In this document: positions 1 to 11,334 of the stretch, piece after piece | Position numbering within the stretch: the first letter of the stretch is position 1 | Layout: each line of letters starts with the position of its first letter | Assembly (NCBI GenBank): GCA_946811185.2 | Contig: OX328107.1 | Coordinates: 26,495,587 to 26,559,586, forward strand | DNA length: 64,000 bases | Direction: 5' to 3' | Origin: Hippopus hippopus | Taxonomy: Eukaryota > Mollusca > Bivalvia > Cardiida > Cardiidae | Notes under the pieces: generated by a model | Databases searched by the model: none | The model's input: only the letters and a program-made list of their open reading frames with translations | What the model was told of the DNA's origin: nothing | Position numbers and translations under genes: made by a program

Positions 1-99
1 GTAGGTATAAACAAAAGAAAGAGTGACCTGACAACTTTTTACCTAGTTTTGAAATTAATTTCTCTGCCATCGACTAGTATTCATGGGATTTTGTAAGAA

Positions 100-296
100 T
101 ACAGTACATACATGTCTGACCATTGTTTTGACGATGGTTATCTGAGAAAGTAGACAGTGGCTTAGAAAGAATATTGTGCGGAGTACTGGTAAAAGAAACT
201 CCAGGAAAGCATGGATAGGTGCACTGGCCGCCGCGATATAACTGAAATAATGTTGAAAACGGCGTTAAACACCGGACATGCAATCAATCAGTGCAT
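100..296 (+). repeat. tRNA-derived SINE, 5'-truncated
   Basis: This has the 3' body shared by all SINE copies here: AGGTGCACTGGCCGCCGCGA, then GAAATAATGTTGAAAACGGC and GTTAAACACC. The tRNA-like head is missing. Confidence 0.75.
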
Positions 297-310
297 ACGA
301 GTACATGCAG

Positions 311-639
311 AGTACATGTAATTATAAGTTTTTACTACTATTTGCTTGCCTTTCACGAGAAAATTTGACAAAATCGTACTTCGTATTGGATGTCTTCTTT
401 ACGTGTTGAAAATAGGTTGTTAGGTACTCTCTATACATTTTATCATCTTGTGTACAAAAAAAAAATGGAATTAAAAAAAATCATAGAGTAGAAGGAACAC
501 CGAGGTTGGTGATTTTGTCTCTGTGATTGCTTGATTGAGGTATCTTTATTTTTATTTTACGTGTTCTTTTTGTGTAATTAACAACTTTGTTTATCCTAAA
601 TAAAGACTTAGTTTTAATGATCATCATAAACATCGTCGT
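311..639. other. AT-rich intergenic sequence, nothing recognised
   Basis: Short A-runs only; no repeat family, gene or RNA seen. Confidence 0.6.
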
Positions 640-812
640 CATTTGAGCTCTGCTCTGTGAAAAGGAGGTTTAATGCATCTGCAAAAAGTATCGACTAAGA
701 TCAGTCTGCGCAATCCGCGCAGGATGACCTTGGTCGAACTTTTTGTTTTTTGCTGAATTGTCTGCATGTACAAAGACCATTTTACTTCGTAATTCATACC
801 TATATGATTCAT
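640..812 (+). repeat. PAL-B MITE, left part
   Basis: The sequence runs GAGCTCTGCTCTGTGAAAAG, TTTAATGCATCTGC, then a decayed internal palindrome around CTGCGCAATCCGCGCAG. The right end is replaced by the following SINE. Confidence 0.75.
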
Positions 813-824
813 AACCTGTGTCAG

Positions 825-1066
825 TGAAGTGCAAGGCTTGAATCCCAGAGGTGGAACGTTCGTTTCACTAGCTTGGCCAGAATCTTTCCGGGGATTGTTT
901 ATGGTCATTGCGACAGGATTCATTCATCTTTTACCACGGAACAGTGAATTTACAGTGAGAAAGCCGCCATTGCCTTAAGAAGAACGTTGTGTGAATTACT
1001 GGTGAGCCCAGGAACGCATCAATAGGTGCAGTGGCAGCCACCGCGATATATATGTGAAATTGTTTT
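825..1066 (+). repeat. tRNA-derived SINE
   Basis: A remnant B box (GCTTGAATCCC) is followed by TCATTGCGACAGGATTCATT and the tail AGGTGCAGTGGCAGCCACCG and TGAAATTGTTTTAAC. It truncates the PAL-B copy on its left. Confidence 0.7.
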
Positions 1067-1279
1067 AACCCCTTCGGCTGCTAAGTGCGACTAAAGGACC
1101 TGTTGCAGACACTGTAGATCAAGATCAGACTGCACAAAAAGTGCAATCTAATTTTGATCCTACACCGTCCGATTAGAAGATATTTTCCAAAAAAATAACT
1201 TCGAAATAGGAACATTTGCGTTTTTACTGTAGGCTTGAAGGTATCATTTAACTTACTCAGCAGGACAAGGGTTAAAATC
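1067..1279 (+). repeat. PAL-C MITE
   Basis: Full-length. It begins TTCGGCTGCTAAGTGCGACT, has the core GTAGATCAAGATCAGACTGC against its inverted copy, and ends in CAGCAGGACAAGGGTTAAAA. Confidence 0.85.
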
Positions 1280-1300
1280 AACGTTACACACCAACAAACA

Positions 1301-1570
1301 AATGAGCCATGCTCTGACAAAAGGGGGCTTAATGCATCTCCGTGATACATGATACCAGGCAAGTCATCACATAATTATGGATCCATAATAGCCACTTTTT
1401 TAAACAACATGCTATATCATGAGGTAGATTGGTCTTTTGACATACAGAAAATTGACCAATAGCGAAAAGTTTCGATCCAGGTCAGCCTGCGCGGACTGCG
1501 CAGGCTGACCTGGGTCGATACTTTTCGCAGATGCATTAAGCCCCCTATTCACACAGCATGGCTCATTAAT
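1301..1570 (-). repeat. PAL-B MITE, full length
   Basis: Terminal inverted repeats are ATGAGCCATGCTCTG and its complement at the right end. The internal palindrome at 1466-1530 is built on CAGGTCAGCCTGCGC / GCGCAGGCTGACCTG. Confidence 0.9.
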
Positions 1571-1618
1571 TATTGTTTGTAAAAATGAAATAGAATATTT
1601 CATCGTAGAATTCATTGA

Positions 1619-1836
1619 GGGGGTCCTGTGTGGCTCATTGGCAAAGTGTAGGACTTGTGACCTGGAGGCCCCCGGGCTCGAGCCTCACTGGCGCCACTGG
1701 GTCCTTCACAGGAGTGCCCTTGTCCAAGACACTTCAGAGCACTAGCCTAGTACTGGTGAAACCCAGGAAATACATAAATATGTGAGCTGTCGCCGTGATA
1801 TGACTGAAATAATACTGAAAGCGGTGTAAAACACCA
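1619..1836 (+). repeat. tRNA-derived SINE, complete
   Basis: The tRNA-like head (GTGTGGCTCATTGGCAAAG; B box GGGCTCGAGCC) is followed by the conserved body with ACACTTCAGAGCACTAGCC and the tail CTGAAAGCGGTGTAAAACAC. Confidence 0.88.
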
Positions 1837-1889
1837 TTTAAATATAAATATAAAAGAATCCATAGGTAGCTTATTACCAAGCCTTTGAA

Positions 1890-2050
1890 ATTTCATTGTT
1901 GTAAAGCTGACATCGTCACCATCATTTTGTCTTTTTTGGGGGGTGAAAGCAGCGAATTGCTTGGAATGAGTAATGTGTGTAGTACTGGTAAAGAGACAGC
2001 AGAGACTTGTAGATAGGGGCACTGGCTGTCGTGACAGAACTATATAATGG
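1890..2050 (+). repeat. Decayed SINE
   Basis: Fragments of the SINE body: AGTACTGGTAAAGAGACAGC and GGGGCACTGGCTGTCGTGAC. Confidence 0.45.
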
Positions 2051-2059
2051 TGTCACAAC

Positions 2060-2700
2060 GTTTTTTAACAAGTACAAAAAATATTTAGGATGGAAAAAAG
2101 CGCTAATAACCAGCACCTTTTTTTCCCACAATGTTTCCTGCATTACGAGGACAGAAGTTAATTTTAGAACTACGTTGATTTCGTCGTCTGCAAATCCTTT
2201 CTATTTGGTAGAGTGTATATTTTTGTCATTTGGTAAAATGACCATTCACCAAACAATCTCGAGTGTTCACGACCCTGAGAAAGAATGCTTTTAAGAAATA
2301 GTGGGGAAAAAGGAGAAAATGCTGGCAACTACCATTTTCTTCTTTTTTCGACAATGTGTTTTATTTTTTGAAAAACAAATTTTACCATGTTAGCCACATT
2401 TCATATATCGCCTGCAATTGCTCTCAATTTGGACGATACTAAAGTTTTGTTGTCTGGAAAAGAGTTTAGTCGTTCTAAAATCTTTACCAGACGACAAAAC
2501 TTTAGACACGTCCATATTTAAAGCAGTTGGAAACGACAAATTGAATGTGCCCCTAATGATCATTTAATTTTTTGACAGGACAGAAAACATCGTGGGAAAA
2601 GGAGAAAATGCTGGTTACCAGCATTTTCTCCTTTTTCCACAATGTTTTCAAAAAGGTCCTCAGCGTCGTTAAGACTCAGGATTGTGTGGTAGAGGGTTAA
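2060..2700 (+). repeat. Three adjacent PAL-A copies
   Basis: Copies at 2060-2240 (+, decayed), 2241-2472 (+) and 2481-2700 (-) abut each other. The last has an intact core palindrome GGAAAAGGAGAAAATGCTGG with its inverted copy, and ends in AGAGGGTTAA. Confidence 0.85.
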
Positions 2701-2727
2701 TTAATAGCTGCAGTTTTTCGTTGACGA

Positions 2728-2860
2728 TTGACCCTTTAAGCATTGTCATCAGCGATTCCTGTGCTTTTTGGAGATTGCGTAGGCTAACATCAGACTGTAC
2801 TGAAGTCCAGTATGATCTTGAATCTACGCCGTCCAGCATTTCCTTCTAAACTATGGTAAA
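2728..2860 (+). repeat. PAL-C fragment
   Basis: Weak match: ACATCAGACTGTACTG followed by CAGTATGATCTTGAATCTAC. Confidence 0.5.
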
Positions 2861-3265
2861 ACCTCTTTTTCATTTGCGATGAAATTTGAAACAGAGCCAA
2901 CCCCATTTCCACGCAAAGGTCACAAATTTAGTGTTTGGTGTGAAAGGTTCAAGCATGGAACCTCAGTATGAACACGAGCTCAATCTCGAGATATAATCAC
3001 AAATTATAAATTTCAATGTCGGAAAGTTGTATATTTCTGTATTTAGTTAACGTCGCACATTGCATTAGTGGAGTTAGTTTAGTGATTATTTATCAGTAAA
3101 GCGGTCCTTAATTTCTAACTTTCGATTTTTCAGGTGTACCGAATCTGATCATTTCATTTTCTACACAATTATCAATCATGTCAAATTACGGTATTTTTGC
3201 CGAAGATTTAATTTCAGCTTCTGTATTTCCTTCGCCTCAAAATCACTTTCTTTAAAGTTTCTATC
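2861..3265. other. Intergenic, nothing recognised
   Basis: No gene, RNA or repeat family is recognised in this AT-rich stretch. Confidence 0.6.
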
Positions 3266-3267
3266 TG

Positions 3268-3530
3268 GTTAATTCTTTATCGAACAACGAAAACTTAAGA
3301 CTCGACCAAATTGAAAGCATTTGCAGACGACAAATTAAGTTTAAGAGATGATTTCTGTCTTTGAAATGGTAGAAAATATTGTGGTAAAAGGAGAAAATGT
3401 TGGTTATCAGCATTTTCTCATTTCTTACATTTTTTTTCAAAGGCATTCATCTTCAGGGCTGTTTAAACACGAGAATGCGTGTTTTTTTTTTTTTTTTTTT
3501 TTTTCGGGAATGTATGGTAAAGGGTCAAGT
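3268..3530 (-). repeat. PAL-A MITE with poly-T expansion
   Basis: Body motif GAAAGCATTTGCAGACGACA and a core around GGAGAAAATGTTGG; a 22-nt T run sits near the right end at 3482-3503. Confidence 0.8.
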
Positions 3531-3727
3531 CAAAGAATCAAATAATGAGACAGCAAATCGCTGCTCATCCGTTTTCAGAAAAAAAAATCAAATTTTCTCC
3601 CCTGAATGAAAATTCATTGCTTAACCAGAGTTACAAGGATTTAGTTCGAATATTTTGCGCATGTGTGCGTGTGTGTTTATACAAGTCATTGTATTCAAAT
3701 AATAATTACAACCTTTCTCTATTGGGC

Positions 3728-3795
3728 ACCAATTTAGCATAGTGGTCAAGGCTCCGGACTCGGAAGCAAGCAAACCGAGATCGAATACGCACAGC
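3728..3795 (+). repeat. tRNA-like SINE head
   Basis: TTAGCATAGTGGTCAAGGCT resembles a tRNA A box and GATCGAATACG a decayed B box. There is no intact cloverleaf, so it is not called as a tRNA gene. Confidence 0.4.
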
Positions 3796-4390
3796 ACCCC
3801 AAAAAAAAAACAGCAGCAAAGAAGAAAGCCCAGACTGAGAAAAAGACACACGCAGAGGAAAAAAAAAAGAGAGAGAGACAATGAAGAAAAAGACACTTAG
3901 TTAGACAGAGAAAATTACCCTTTGCTACAATGTGTATTGGAAACAGGAAGTTGTAATAAAAAAGTGTCTTTTTTTTTTATAATTTTTCACCAATATCCTT
4001 TTTCTTTTCCTATTACCTCTGCAGCAATTCACAATTTCATGTTTACCAATATTTGTTAGAAAATTATACTGGAAAAATTCCTTTTTCTAGGACATTTCCA
4101 CAAAGTATTGCAAAGGCAAAGATCAAGCTTTGAACAAGGCAGCAAAGAAACAGTGTATATCATTTTTATCTTTTTATTTCTGTAATGAAATAAATCACTT
4201 TTTCAACAAACAGTTACAACATCTAAATTTAAGAAAAAAAAAAGAAAAAAAAAAATGTGTATAATTTCTTCATTTAACAAATGCAGATATTTAAAAACTC
4301 AATTGGAAGAGCAGAAAAAAACAATTCAGGTGAGACAAAATAACACTTCAATGGAAAAAAAAACATTCTAATAACACAATGTGTATTCCA
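3796..4390. other. A-rich and simple-sequence stretch
   Basis: A-rich runs and short GAGA tracts; no gene or repeat family recognised. Confidence 0.55.
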
Positions 4391-4392
4391 CC

Positions 4393-4611
4393 CTTTACAA
4401 AACAAAATTTTTTAGACTGGTCCAAATTGAAAGCATTTGCAGACGACAAATTAACTTTGGCACAGATGATAGGATTTGTCTCAGAAAGGGTAGAAAACAT
4501 TTTGGGAAAAGGAGAAAATGCTGGTCACCAGTATTTTCTTCTTTTCCCACAATGTTTCAAAAGCCTTCACCCTAAAGGGCATTAAAACTTAGGCTTATTT
4601 GGTAAAGGGTT
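4393..4611 (-). repeat. PAL-A MITE
   Basis: Ends ACCCTTTACAAAACAAAA and TGGTAAAGGGTTAA; core GGAGAAAATGCTGGTCACC. Confidence 0.85.
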
Positions 4612-4837
4612 AACCTTCTCCTTTTCTAGATACAAAGTGGCATAATTTAACCACAAACATATTTTGTAAAGTACTGAAGAAAAAGGCTTTTAAAAACATC
4701 AAAAGAAAACTAGAAAATACTAATGACATGCATTGTCTACTTTTCACATGTTTAATATCCTTTCCAAGACAGACTGCACCAACTGAGTAATGTGTAATCT
4801 ATTGTCTGTAGAGACTTCCAAACTGGGAAAAAAGTCT

Positions 4838-5046
4838 TAACCCTTAAGCTGCTAAGCCTGACTCACTGAACTTTTGCAGATAGTGTAGATCAAGATCAGA
4901 CTGCACAGAACATGCAGTCTGATCTTGGATTTACAGTCCAACAAGGAGATATCTTTCTCAAAAAATAAGTTTCAAATAACATTATTTGGGTTTTTACTAC
5001 AGGCTTGAAAGTTTTACTTACATTATTTAGCAGATTAAGGGTAAAA
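4838..5046 (+). repeat. PAL-C MITE, full length
   Basis: Starts TTAACCCTTAAGCTGCTAAG; core palindrome around AGATCAGACTGCACAGAAC; ends AGCAGATTAAGGGT. Confidence 0.9.
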
Positions 5047-5065
5047 ACTTTAATGACACTAAGGA

Positions 5066-5579
5066 ATGAGCCATTTTAAAACATTGTCGGAAAAAGATTA
5101 AAAATGCCAGTAACAACCATTATATCCTTATTAAAATGGTCTTAAAACAGCTACAGCACAAACCAGAAAGGACAACAGATCAGTTGCATCTTTCACCACA
5201 ATGTTTTGAAAAGTCTATGGCTGCAGAGGAACATACACTTGTAAAATGTCATACAGAAATAAATCTTTAACCCTCTTCCCTTCTGATCAAAACAAAATGA
5301 GCAACTACCATATCTTTCCAACTATTCTAGGAAGGTACCATCACACAAAAAGTTACTGACATTTTTCAACCCTTTACCACACAATCCCAAGTTTTAACAA
5401 CCCTGATGAAGACTTTTGAAAACATTTTGGGAAAAGGAGAAAATGCTGGTAACCTTTTCTCAAAATGTTTTCTTCTCTGACAAAGGCAAGTTCAATTATT
5501 TGAGCCACATCAGATGTATCTTCAATAAATGCTTTCAATAAGGATATGTCTAAAATTTTGTCATGTGGTACAGGGTTAA
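5066..5579 (+). repeat. PAL-A copies (one decayed, one good)
   Basis: A decayed core lies at about 5090-5130. A better copy at 5366-5579 runs from CAACCCTTTACCACACAATC to GTGGTACAGGGTTAA and has lost one arm of its core palindrome. Confidence 0.7.
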
Positions 5580-5592
5580 GAATGCATAATAT

Positions 5593-5793
5593 TGAGCCAT
5601 GCTCTGGAAAAAGGGGGTTTAATGCATCCCCAAGTCAGCACATAATTATGGATCCATAAAATCCATTTTGTCTAACAATTGACTGGATCTGAAGGCAAAT
5701 AGCAAAAAGTTTCAACCTATGTACACAGGCTGACACGGGTCAATACTTTTAGCACATGCCCTAAACCCACTTTCAGAGCATGGCTCATATAAA
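5593..5793 (-). repeat. PAL-B MITE, internally shortened
   Basis: Terminal repeats TTGAGCCATGCTCTGG and AGAGCATGGCTCAT; the internal palindrome has lost part of its centre. Confidence 0.82.
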
Positions 5794-5811
5794 TTTCTTA
5801 AGTCTTTCAGT

Positions 5812-6050
5812 CCTTTACGAGACAAAGCCATGTTGAATGCCACCCCAAGGAAAATGGTATTTGAAAATATTGTGGCAAAAGGAGAAAATGCTGGTAAACA
5901 GTATTTTCTCGTTTTCTCCTACAACATTTTTCTACCCTTTCAAAGACAATTCCTTTCATTTGAGCCATAAATCTATTTTATTATAATGTCTGCAAATGCT
6001 CTCAAACCAATCAATGATATTGTTGTCTGGTAACAAGTTATTCTAAGTAG
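5812..6050 (+). repeat. PAL-A MITE
   Basis: Core GGCAAAAGGAGAAAATGCTG; right part TGTCTGCAAATGCTCTC and GTTGTCTGGTAACAAG. Confidence 0.78.
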
Positions 6051-6144
6051 AATTAACCCCTAGGCAAAAAAAAAAAGAATTCACCATGCATTTCAAGTCC
6101 AGAAATAAGGCCCATATAATAGTATTTCCAAGTTGCTTTTGTTT

Positions 6145-6245
6145 AGAATGCCTAAGCAATATGGACAGTGTATGATAGAGATTAGACTGCAAATTTTGTG
6201 CAGACTGATCTTTTATATACACTGGTTGCAATAGCAACTTTACTC
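6145..6245 (+). repeat. PAL-C fragment
   Basis: ATGGACAGTGTATGATAGAG followed by a partial inverted copy GCAGACTGATC. Confidence 0.5.
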
Positions 6246-6347
6246 GTGAAACGGGCTTCAAGGCTTTTCAGTTATTGAAATAAAAGCAACTAAACAAAGG
6301 GCCATTATCTCTGATCCAAAGTTTTCTAGTACAGCTACAGGCATATT

Positions 6348-6735
6348 CAACTCTATACCAAACAACAATATTTTGGACTTGTCCAAATTCAAAGTATTTA
6401 CAGACAACAAACAAATGTAAGTCAAAGATTGAAATTGGTTTTTGGGAGGGTAGCAAACACTGTGGGAAAAGGAGAAAATGCTGGTTACCAGCATCTTCTC
6501 CTTTTTACACAATGTTTCTCGAAAGGCTTCTTCCTCTGGACCTTTAAAACTCGTGATTGTATAGTTAAGGTTTGACAAGTTCTCTCCATTAGACCTGTTT
6601 TTTTTCTCTTTCTTGCAGTAGAAAACTTTTGAAACCACTTTGGCAATAAGAGAAATTGCTGGAATGAGTTTTCAAAAGCTTTCTACTACAGGGTCGTAAA
6701 ACACAGGATAAGTTTATAAAGAGTTGAGGATTAAT
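6348..6735 (-). repeat. PAL-A MITE plus PAL-A fragment
   Basis: Good copy at 6348-6571, with core GGGAAAAGGAGAAAATGCTG and its inverted copy. A decayed half at about 6615-6735. Confidence 0.75.
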
Positions 6736-6741
6736 CGATTG

Positions 6742-6952
6742 AATGGTGTTTTACACTGCTTTCAACATTATTTCAGTCATATCATGGCGACAGCTTACAT
6801 ATTCATGTATTTCCTCAGTTTCACCAGTACTAGGCTAAGGCTATGAAGTGTCTTGACACTCCAAAGAAAAACCCAGTGGATCAGTGAGGCTCAAAACCAG
6901 GGTCTCCAGGTCACAAGTCTTACACTCTACCACTGATCCATGCAGGACCCCA
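6742..6952 (-). repeat. tRNA-derived SINE
   Basis: Reverse orientation: tail complement TTTTACACTGCTTTCAACAT at left, tRNA-like head complement (CTCTACCACTGATCCATGCA) at right. Confidence 0.85.
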
Positions 6953-7010
6953 AGGACTGATGCAATACCATGTGGACTGGAACCAAAGATGTAGTAGAAA
7001 AACTGTTAAC

Positions 7011-7895
7011 ATTCATTTAACACGTAAGCTGCCAAGTGCAACCTTGTGGGTTTCTGAGGACAGTGTATATCAAAATCAGACTGCACAAAACGTGCAGTCT
7101 GATTTTAGATCGACACTGTCCGATGCGGAGAGATTTCCCTGAAAAGCAACATTTTTAAATCATATACTATGGTAGCATATTTCTGCCATGAGATAGCTCT
7201 CATGATAATTTTAGAAAACTGTTGTGATAAAGTTTCCTGGAAATTTTATCGAGATAGTGAAAAGTTTCCTGAAAAAAAATATAACGATAAACTTAATATT
7301 TCAATGCAAAATTTCTCAATCGTGCACGAAGCTGACATTCGGGATAAAATTATTGTGATACTTCTATCCGTTTCTTGATATTTATAAATAAAAAATTCAT
7401 CATTTGAATGACCTCGGTAGTTTTTGATTTCACAAGATTGCAGTAAGTAAAATTTTGAATCGTGAACAATTGTAGCTTAACTGGTAAATTTTGACAAGGC
7501 TCGAAATGAACAGAAATCTGTAAGATTACACAGATGACTCGAAATGCCTCTTACAAACAGCTTTAAAACCATTCAAGGGAAAGGAGAATTCATGAGGTTG
7601 AAGAAGAAGATGTTCCAAAACCGTATCTAAATTATAGATATCGTGAATGTCAGTTATGGGCACGAAAGGAAAATAATCATGATAACAATTAGAATAATCG
7701 CGATATTTTTACCATGAAAATTTTTATTATCTAGATAATATTTTCAGGAAACTTTGTTCTATCACGATAGTTCTCTTAAATTATCGCAATAGCTATCACG
7801 TATCTCGCAGCAGAAATATGCCACCATAATATACTACAGGATTTCACCATTGGCTGGAAATCTTGAATTCAATTAGCAGATTAAGCTTAACCCGA
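7011..7895 (+). repeat. PAL-C MITE interrupted by another element
   Basis: The left part (7011-7160) has CACGTAAGCTGCCAAGTGCA and core CAGACTGCACAAAACGTGCA. The right part (7837-7895) has TTCACCATTGGCTGG and AATTAGCAGATTAAGCTTAA, as in intact copies. A foldback element fills the middle. Confidence 0.75.
7163..7836. mobile_element. Long-TIR foldback element nested in PAL-C
   Basis: Left arm TACTATGGTAGCATATTTCT pairs with right arm AGAAATATGCCACCATAATA. The arms extend about 100-140 nt with mismatches and share GATAAAGTTTCCTGG-like blocks. No transposase frame is seen inside, so it is non-autonomous. Confidence 0.65.
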
Positions 7896-7924
7896 CCAGA
7901 CCACAAGCTATTAGACTTTCCACA

Positions 7925-8420
7925 CTGACAGCGCAGACAAACAACAGATTAAATATGGCTCAAATAAAAGAATTTGACTGTGATAGACTAGAAAACATTG
8001 TGGGAAAAGGAGAAAATGCTGGTTACCAGCAGTTTTTCCTTTCCTAACAATGTTTTCAAAGTTCCTCTTTCTCAGGGTCGTAAAAACTCTGAATTGATTG
8101 GTTAGAATTTAAAACATCAACGTAACAGCAGATCTGTACAGTTCATTTACCTCTACAAGGGGAATAGCAACAATGAGACAATGTTTTAATTGCATCATCT
8201 CCAACATTTTCTACCATTTATACAATTTTTCTGAAGGCCCTACAGTGTTGTGCTATCAAAAGGGGTGCAATGATATACCTAACTCTTTACCAGACAGCAC
8301 ATGCTACTTTTGTTGTGCTTGGTCTCTGAAAGGAAATGAAAAATTGTGGAAAAACGAGAAAATGCTGGTTACCAAAATTGCTTTCCTTTCTCCACATTTT
8401 TTTTTTTTCTTGGAAGTTTA
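7925..8420 (-). repeat. PAL-A copy and PAL-A fragment
   Basis: Copy at about 7925-8112 (core GGGAAAAGGAGAAAATGCTG, inverted arm eroded) and fragment at about 8330-8410 (GAGAAAATGCTGGTTACC). Confidence 0.65.
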
Positions 8421-8445
8421 TTTCTGCCTGACATCTTGTTTGGTA

Positions 8446-8512
8446 TCATGCATCACAAATATGCATTAAACTGCATTAAACCCCCTTTTACCAAAGCATG
8501 CCTCAAACATAA
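8446..8512. repeat. PAL-B end fragment
   Basis: GTATCATGCATCAC and TTAAACCCCCTTTTACCAAA, the usual PAL-B right end. Confidence 0.6.
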
Positions 8513-8519
8513 TTGCCAT

Positions 8520-9060
8520 GCACAACAATATAAGCTCTATCTAGACACTTCAAGGGAACTTCTGCCATTCTGGACATTCCACTGGTATATACATCTCTGG
8601 TGTTGTGCACTGCCATTCTGGACATTCCACTGGCATCAGAGGCATCAATCCGGTCTGGTGAACATCTCTGGTATTGTCCACTTTCAATGGCTTCCTGAAC
8701 ATAAAAATTATCTATACATGTATCTTTATTCTAAAAATTATGCCAGCTTACCTTTCATTTCAAGAGGGCAATCTGTACTTAAATGAACAATCAGTATAAC
8801 AGTGATTGAAAATTGTGCCTGAATCTCAAAAAAAAAGTCATGGTATCTCTTGTCAAGCATGGTTAGCTCTGTTGGCACTGTATTTGTTGGTAATCAAAGA
8901 GTTGTGAGTCTGTGTCCAAGATGTGCCAAACTCCACTTGAGCATTGCTGATACTCAGTCATTGCAACTCTCTATCTCTCTCTCAAGGAAAACTGGTAATC
9001 ACCTACCATACAGACTGTTTTTTTTTTTTTCAGCTGGAAAAATATCGACACATCAAACAC
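8520..9060 (+). repeat. Short local duplication in otherwise plain sequence
   Basis: CTGCCATTCTGGACATTCCA occurs twice (near 8562 and 8611), as does ACATCTCTGGTRTTGT. The remainder is unassigned, with CT-rich and T-rich runs near 8970-9030. Confidence 0.5.
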
Positions 9061-9064
9061 TCAG

Positions 9065-9330
9065 ACAGTGCGGATCCAACTTCACACTGCACATATTGTA
9101 CAGTCTGTACTGATCTTCACTGTCTGCAAGAGAAAACACACAGTCTGCATGAGAAAATTGAGAAGACATTGTGACCTCTACATGGAAAAAAACACTTGCC
9201 TGATATTCCACCCAGTGTCCTAAAAATTGCCAATGTATAAAAGAGCTTGTTACAAGCAATTGCTCCCTTTCCCACAATTATTTCAAAAGCTGTCAACTGC
9301 ATGGGTGTAAAGGTTTCAACATATCTCCAC
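9065..9330. repeat. PAL-C fragment and PAL-A variant fragment
   Basis: 9065-9125 is a decayed PAL-C core (GACAGTGCGGATCC, CAGTCTGTACTGATCTTCAC). 9230-9290 holds the variant PAL-A core GTTACAAGCAATTGCTCC. Confidence 0.5.
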
Positions 9331-9594
9331 AGTTTATAGACAAAGTATTCTCTGATAAAAGGCAATGTAAATACCTATTGTACAGGAAAACTTTCCCAAG
9401 CACCAGCAGTCAACTTCTGACAAAGTCATACTTGGACATGGCATATTTGCATAGCACTGTCCTCGATACCTTTTGGTCTTCACTTTGTCTACCATTCAGC
9501 TTACTCCATGAAGCCTGTAATTAAAAAGTATAACTATAAAATACATGTAAAGTGTTCTATCATTCATGAATTTCAACTGATTTTGCATTGTACT

Positions 9595-9810
9595 TTAACT
9601 GTTTACCAAACAATAAAAATTAGATTTGTCCAAAGTAAAAGCAAATTGCAGACCTGTGACGGACTTAAAAGAGACTCAAAAGAGGAGAACTTCTCTTTGA
9701 TAGGGTTTAAAACATGGTGAGAAAAGGAGAAAATGCTGGTTACCACCATGTTTTCATAAGACTTCTTCCTGGGCAGCGTTAAATCTCTGAATTGTGTGGT
9801 AAAGGGTTAA
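9595..9810 (-). repeat. PAL-A MITE
   Basis: Starts TTAACTGTTTACCAAACAAT, core GAGAAAATGCTGGTTACCA (right arm short), ends GTGTGGTAAAGGGTTAA. Confidence 0.85.
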
Positions 9811-10805
9811 CACCATATTCAGTAGTGTATGAGTAGTGTAATGGTGACACTTGTATCTGTCCATGAGCTCCTTGTAATTTTGTGTTAGTGATTTTTAACA
9901 TATTTTCATTCCAAGCCACTGCCAGTCTTGCTGCTTTTACAAGTAAACACTCAACATTTGAGAGTGACAGAGAAAAGAATCCTGTTGTGAGAAATATCAT
10001 TATTAATCTTTGTCAATTTTTTTGCCCAGGCCTTTTAAGTCCCCTAGATTACCATCCATGTACAGTGCCTAGGAGTTACTAAAGCTCTGAGCCCCCACTC
10101 TGTCAGAAATAATTCATGCATAGTAGTCATGATGTTAATTCTTGTGACACATGTAGACTAACCCTTATAGTCAATGTTCAGTATTTTTCAGTAAAAAAAA
10201 AACGGCATGGTATTATGGTTTGGATGAAATGGAAAAAAGGCTAGCCATAGTTTTTTTTTTTTTTTTTTTATTGTTTAGCACCGTTGTTTTTCCTTAACCA
10301 GCCAATAGGATTCCAAAAGAACATTCTAATTTTGGGTATTGAAATTTTTCACAACTATTGAACAATGAAAGCATCAAAAGGCGGTAGTTTTTTAATAGCG
10401 TATGTGCCACTTTGGGTCGACTCAATCAGGGTGTAAGCAGCCATTTCGGCATGACTTGGTCGCCTAATTTGCCTTCGCACAATTGCAGTAGACATCACGA
10501 CATCAGAACTAATACAACATAATAATATCATAAAATGAACATATCGCTAAACTTAACTTAGCATTTTTGTTTCGTGTATTTTGACAGCGAACAATATTTG
10601 AATAAGTGAAAAAGTGGGTGGGGTTGCTTCCCAAGTTCACAAAATGATTCTAAGAATGTCATGCTGTGTCACTTAATAGTGCATAACTCTCAGCATATAC
10701 CATAAAAAATTACCCATTTCTAAGAACATCTTTTTGCATGTTTTATGTTTATCTGGGTGTTTATGTGACAGCTTTACAAGCTTTGGTTTGATGCATAACT
10801 TCAAC
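9811..10805. other. Intergenic, no gene recognised
   Basis: A 24-nt T run near 10250 and low repeat content; nothing supported. Confidence 0.55.
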
Positions 10806-11050
10806 ATGGCCGCTTTATTGCAGTTACGGAAATGCCCGAAACACGTCGAAAACTATCGGATCCTACCGAAAAAGAACAACGAAACAAGTTACATGTATTC
10901 TATGTACACTGTCCAGCAGACAGATCATTAGAACTGCAGAAGTTCTTCAGACTCTTGCCTCACTGGCTCAAGGTTAAAGCTTACTGGTCAATGCTTGTTT
11001 CCGTGAGAGACTCACAAAAAATAGCTTACATGATAAAGAAGCATTTATAA
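10806..11050 (+). other. Low-repeat segment with two overlapping open frames, function unknown
   Basis: ATG at 10806 (context CAACATGGCC) opens 41 codons beginning MAALLQLRKCPKHVENYRIL. A second frame, open from 10799 to 11050, has an ATG at 10832 and reads MPETRRKLSDPTEKEQ, later SLELQKFFRLLPHWLKVKAY. Amino-acid composition of the second frame looks protein-like and no repeat family in the window matches it. It could be an exon, a small gene, a decayed pseudogene or chance. I do not recognise it. Confidence 0.25.
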
Positions 11051-11334
11051 ATTGTATACGCTTGCAGGTGCCGTTTGTTTCAAAGCCTAAAAAGTTGTGT
11101 TTTGCTAGATTTATTGTACGCTTTTAACATCATAGCACTTGACAAATGCAGATTCCTCAACTAAAGAGCAATTTCTGCAGTTTTTCGAATTGTTTTGATG
11201 CGCTCTGCATCCAAGTTTTGTTCTTACGAGTGTGGTAATCCCTTTTATAATGTTATTAAACAAGCTTATTGCTGTGCAGGAGACCTTAGCCCACAAAAAA
11301 TTTAAAACGCCTTTCACAACCACTGCTGCGTCTG

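Noticed and set aside
6258..6638. 126-codon minus-strand frame
   Set aside because: Runs across a PAL-A core and body; similar peptides recur wherever PAL-A is read in this frame.
8346..8786. 146-codon plus-strand frame
   Set aside because: Starts in a PAL-A fragment, crosses a PAL-B end and a local duplication; no splice or domain support.
9053..9174. Possible exon after a poly-T/CAG acceptor (Cys/His-rich peptide)
   Set aside because: The sequence is a decayed PAL-C core; the Cys/His pattern comes from CAGACTGCAC-type repeats.
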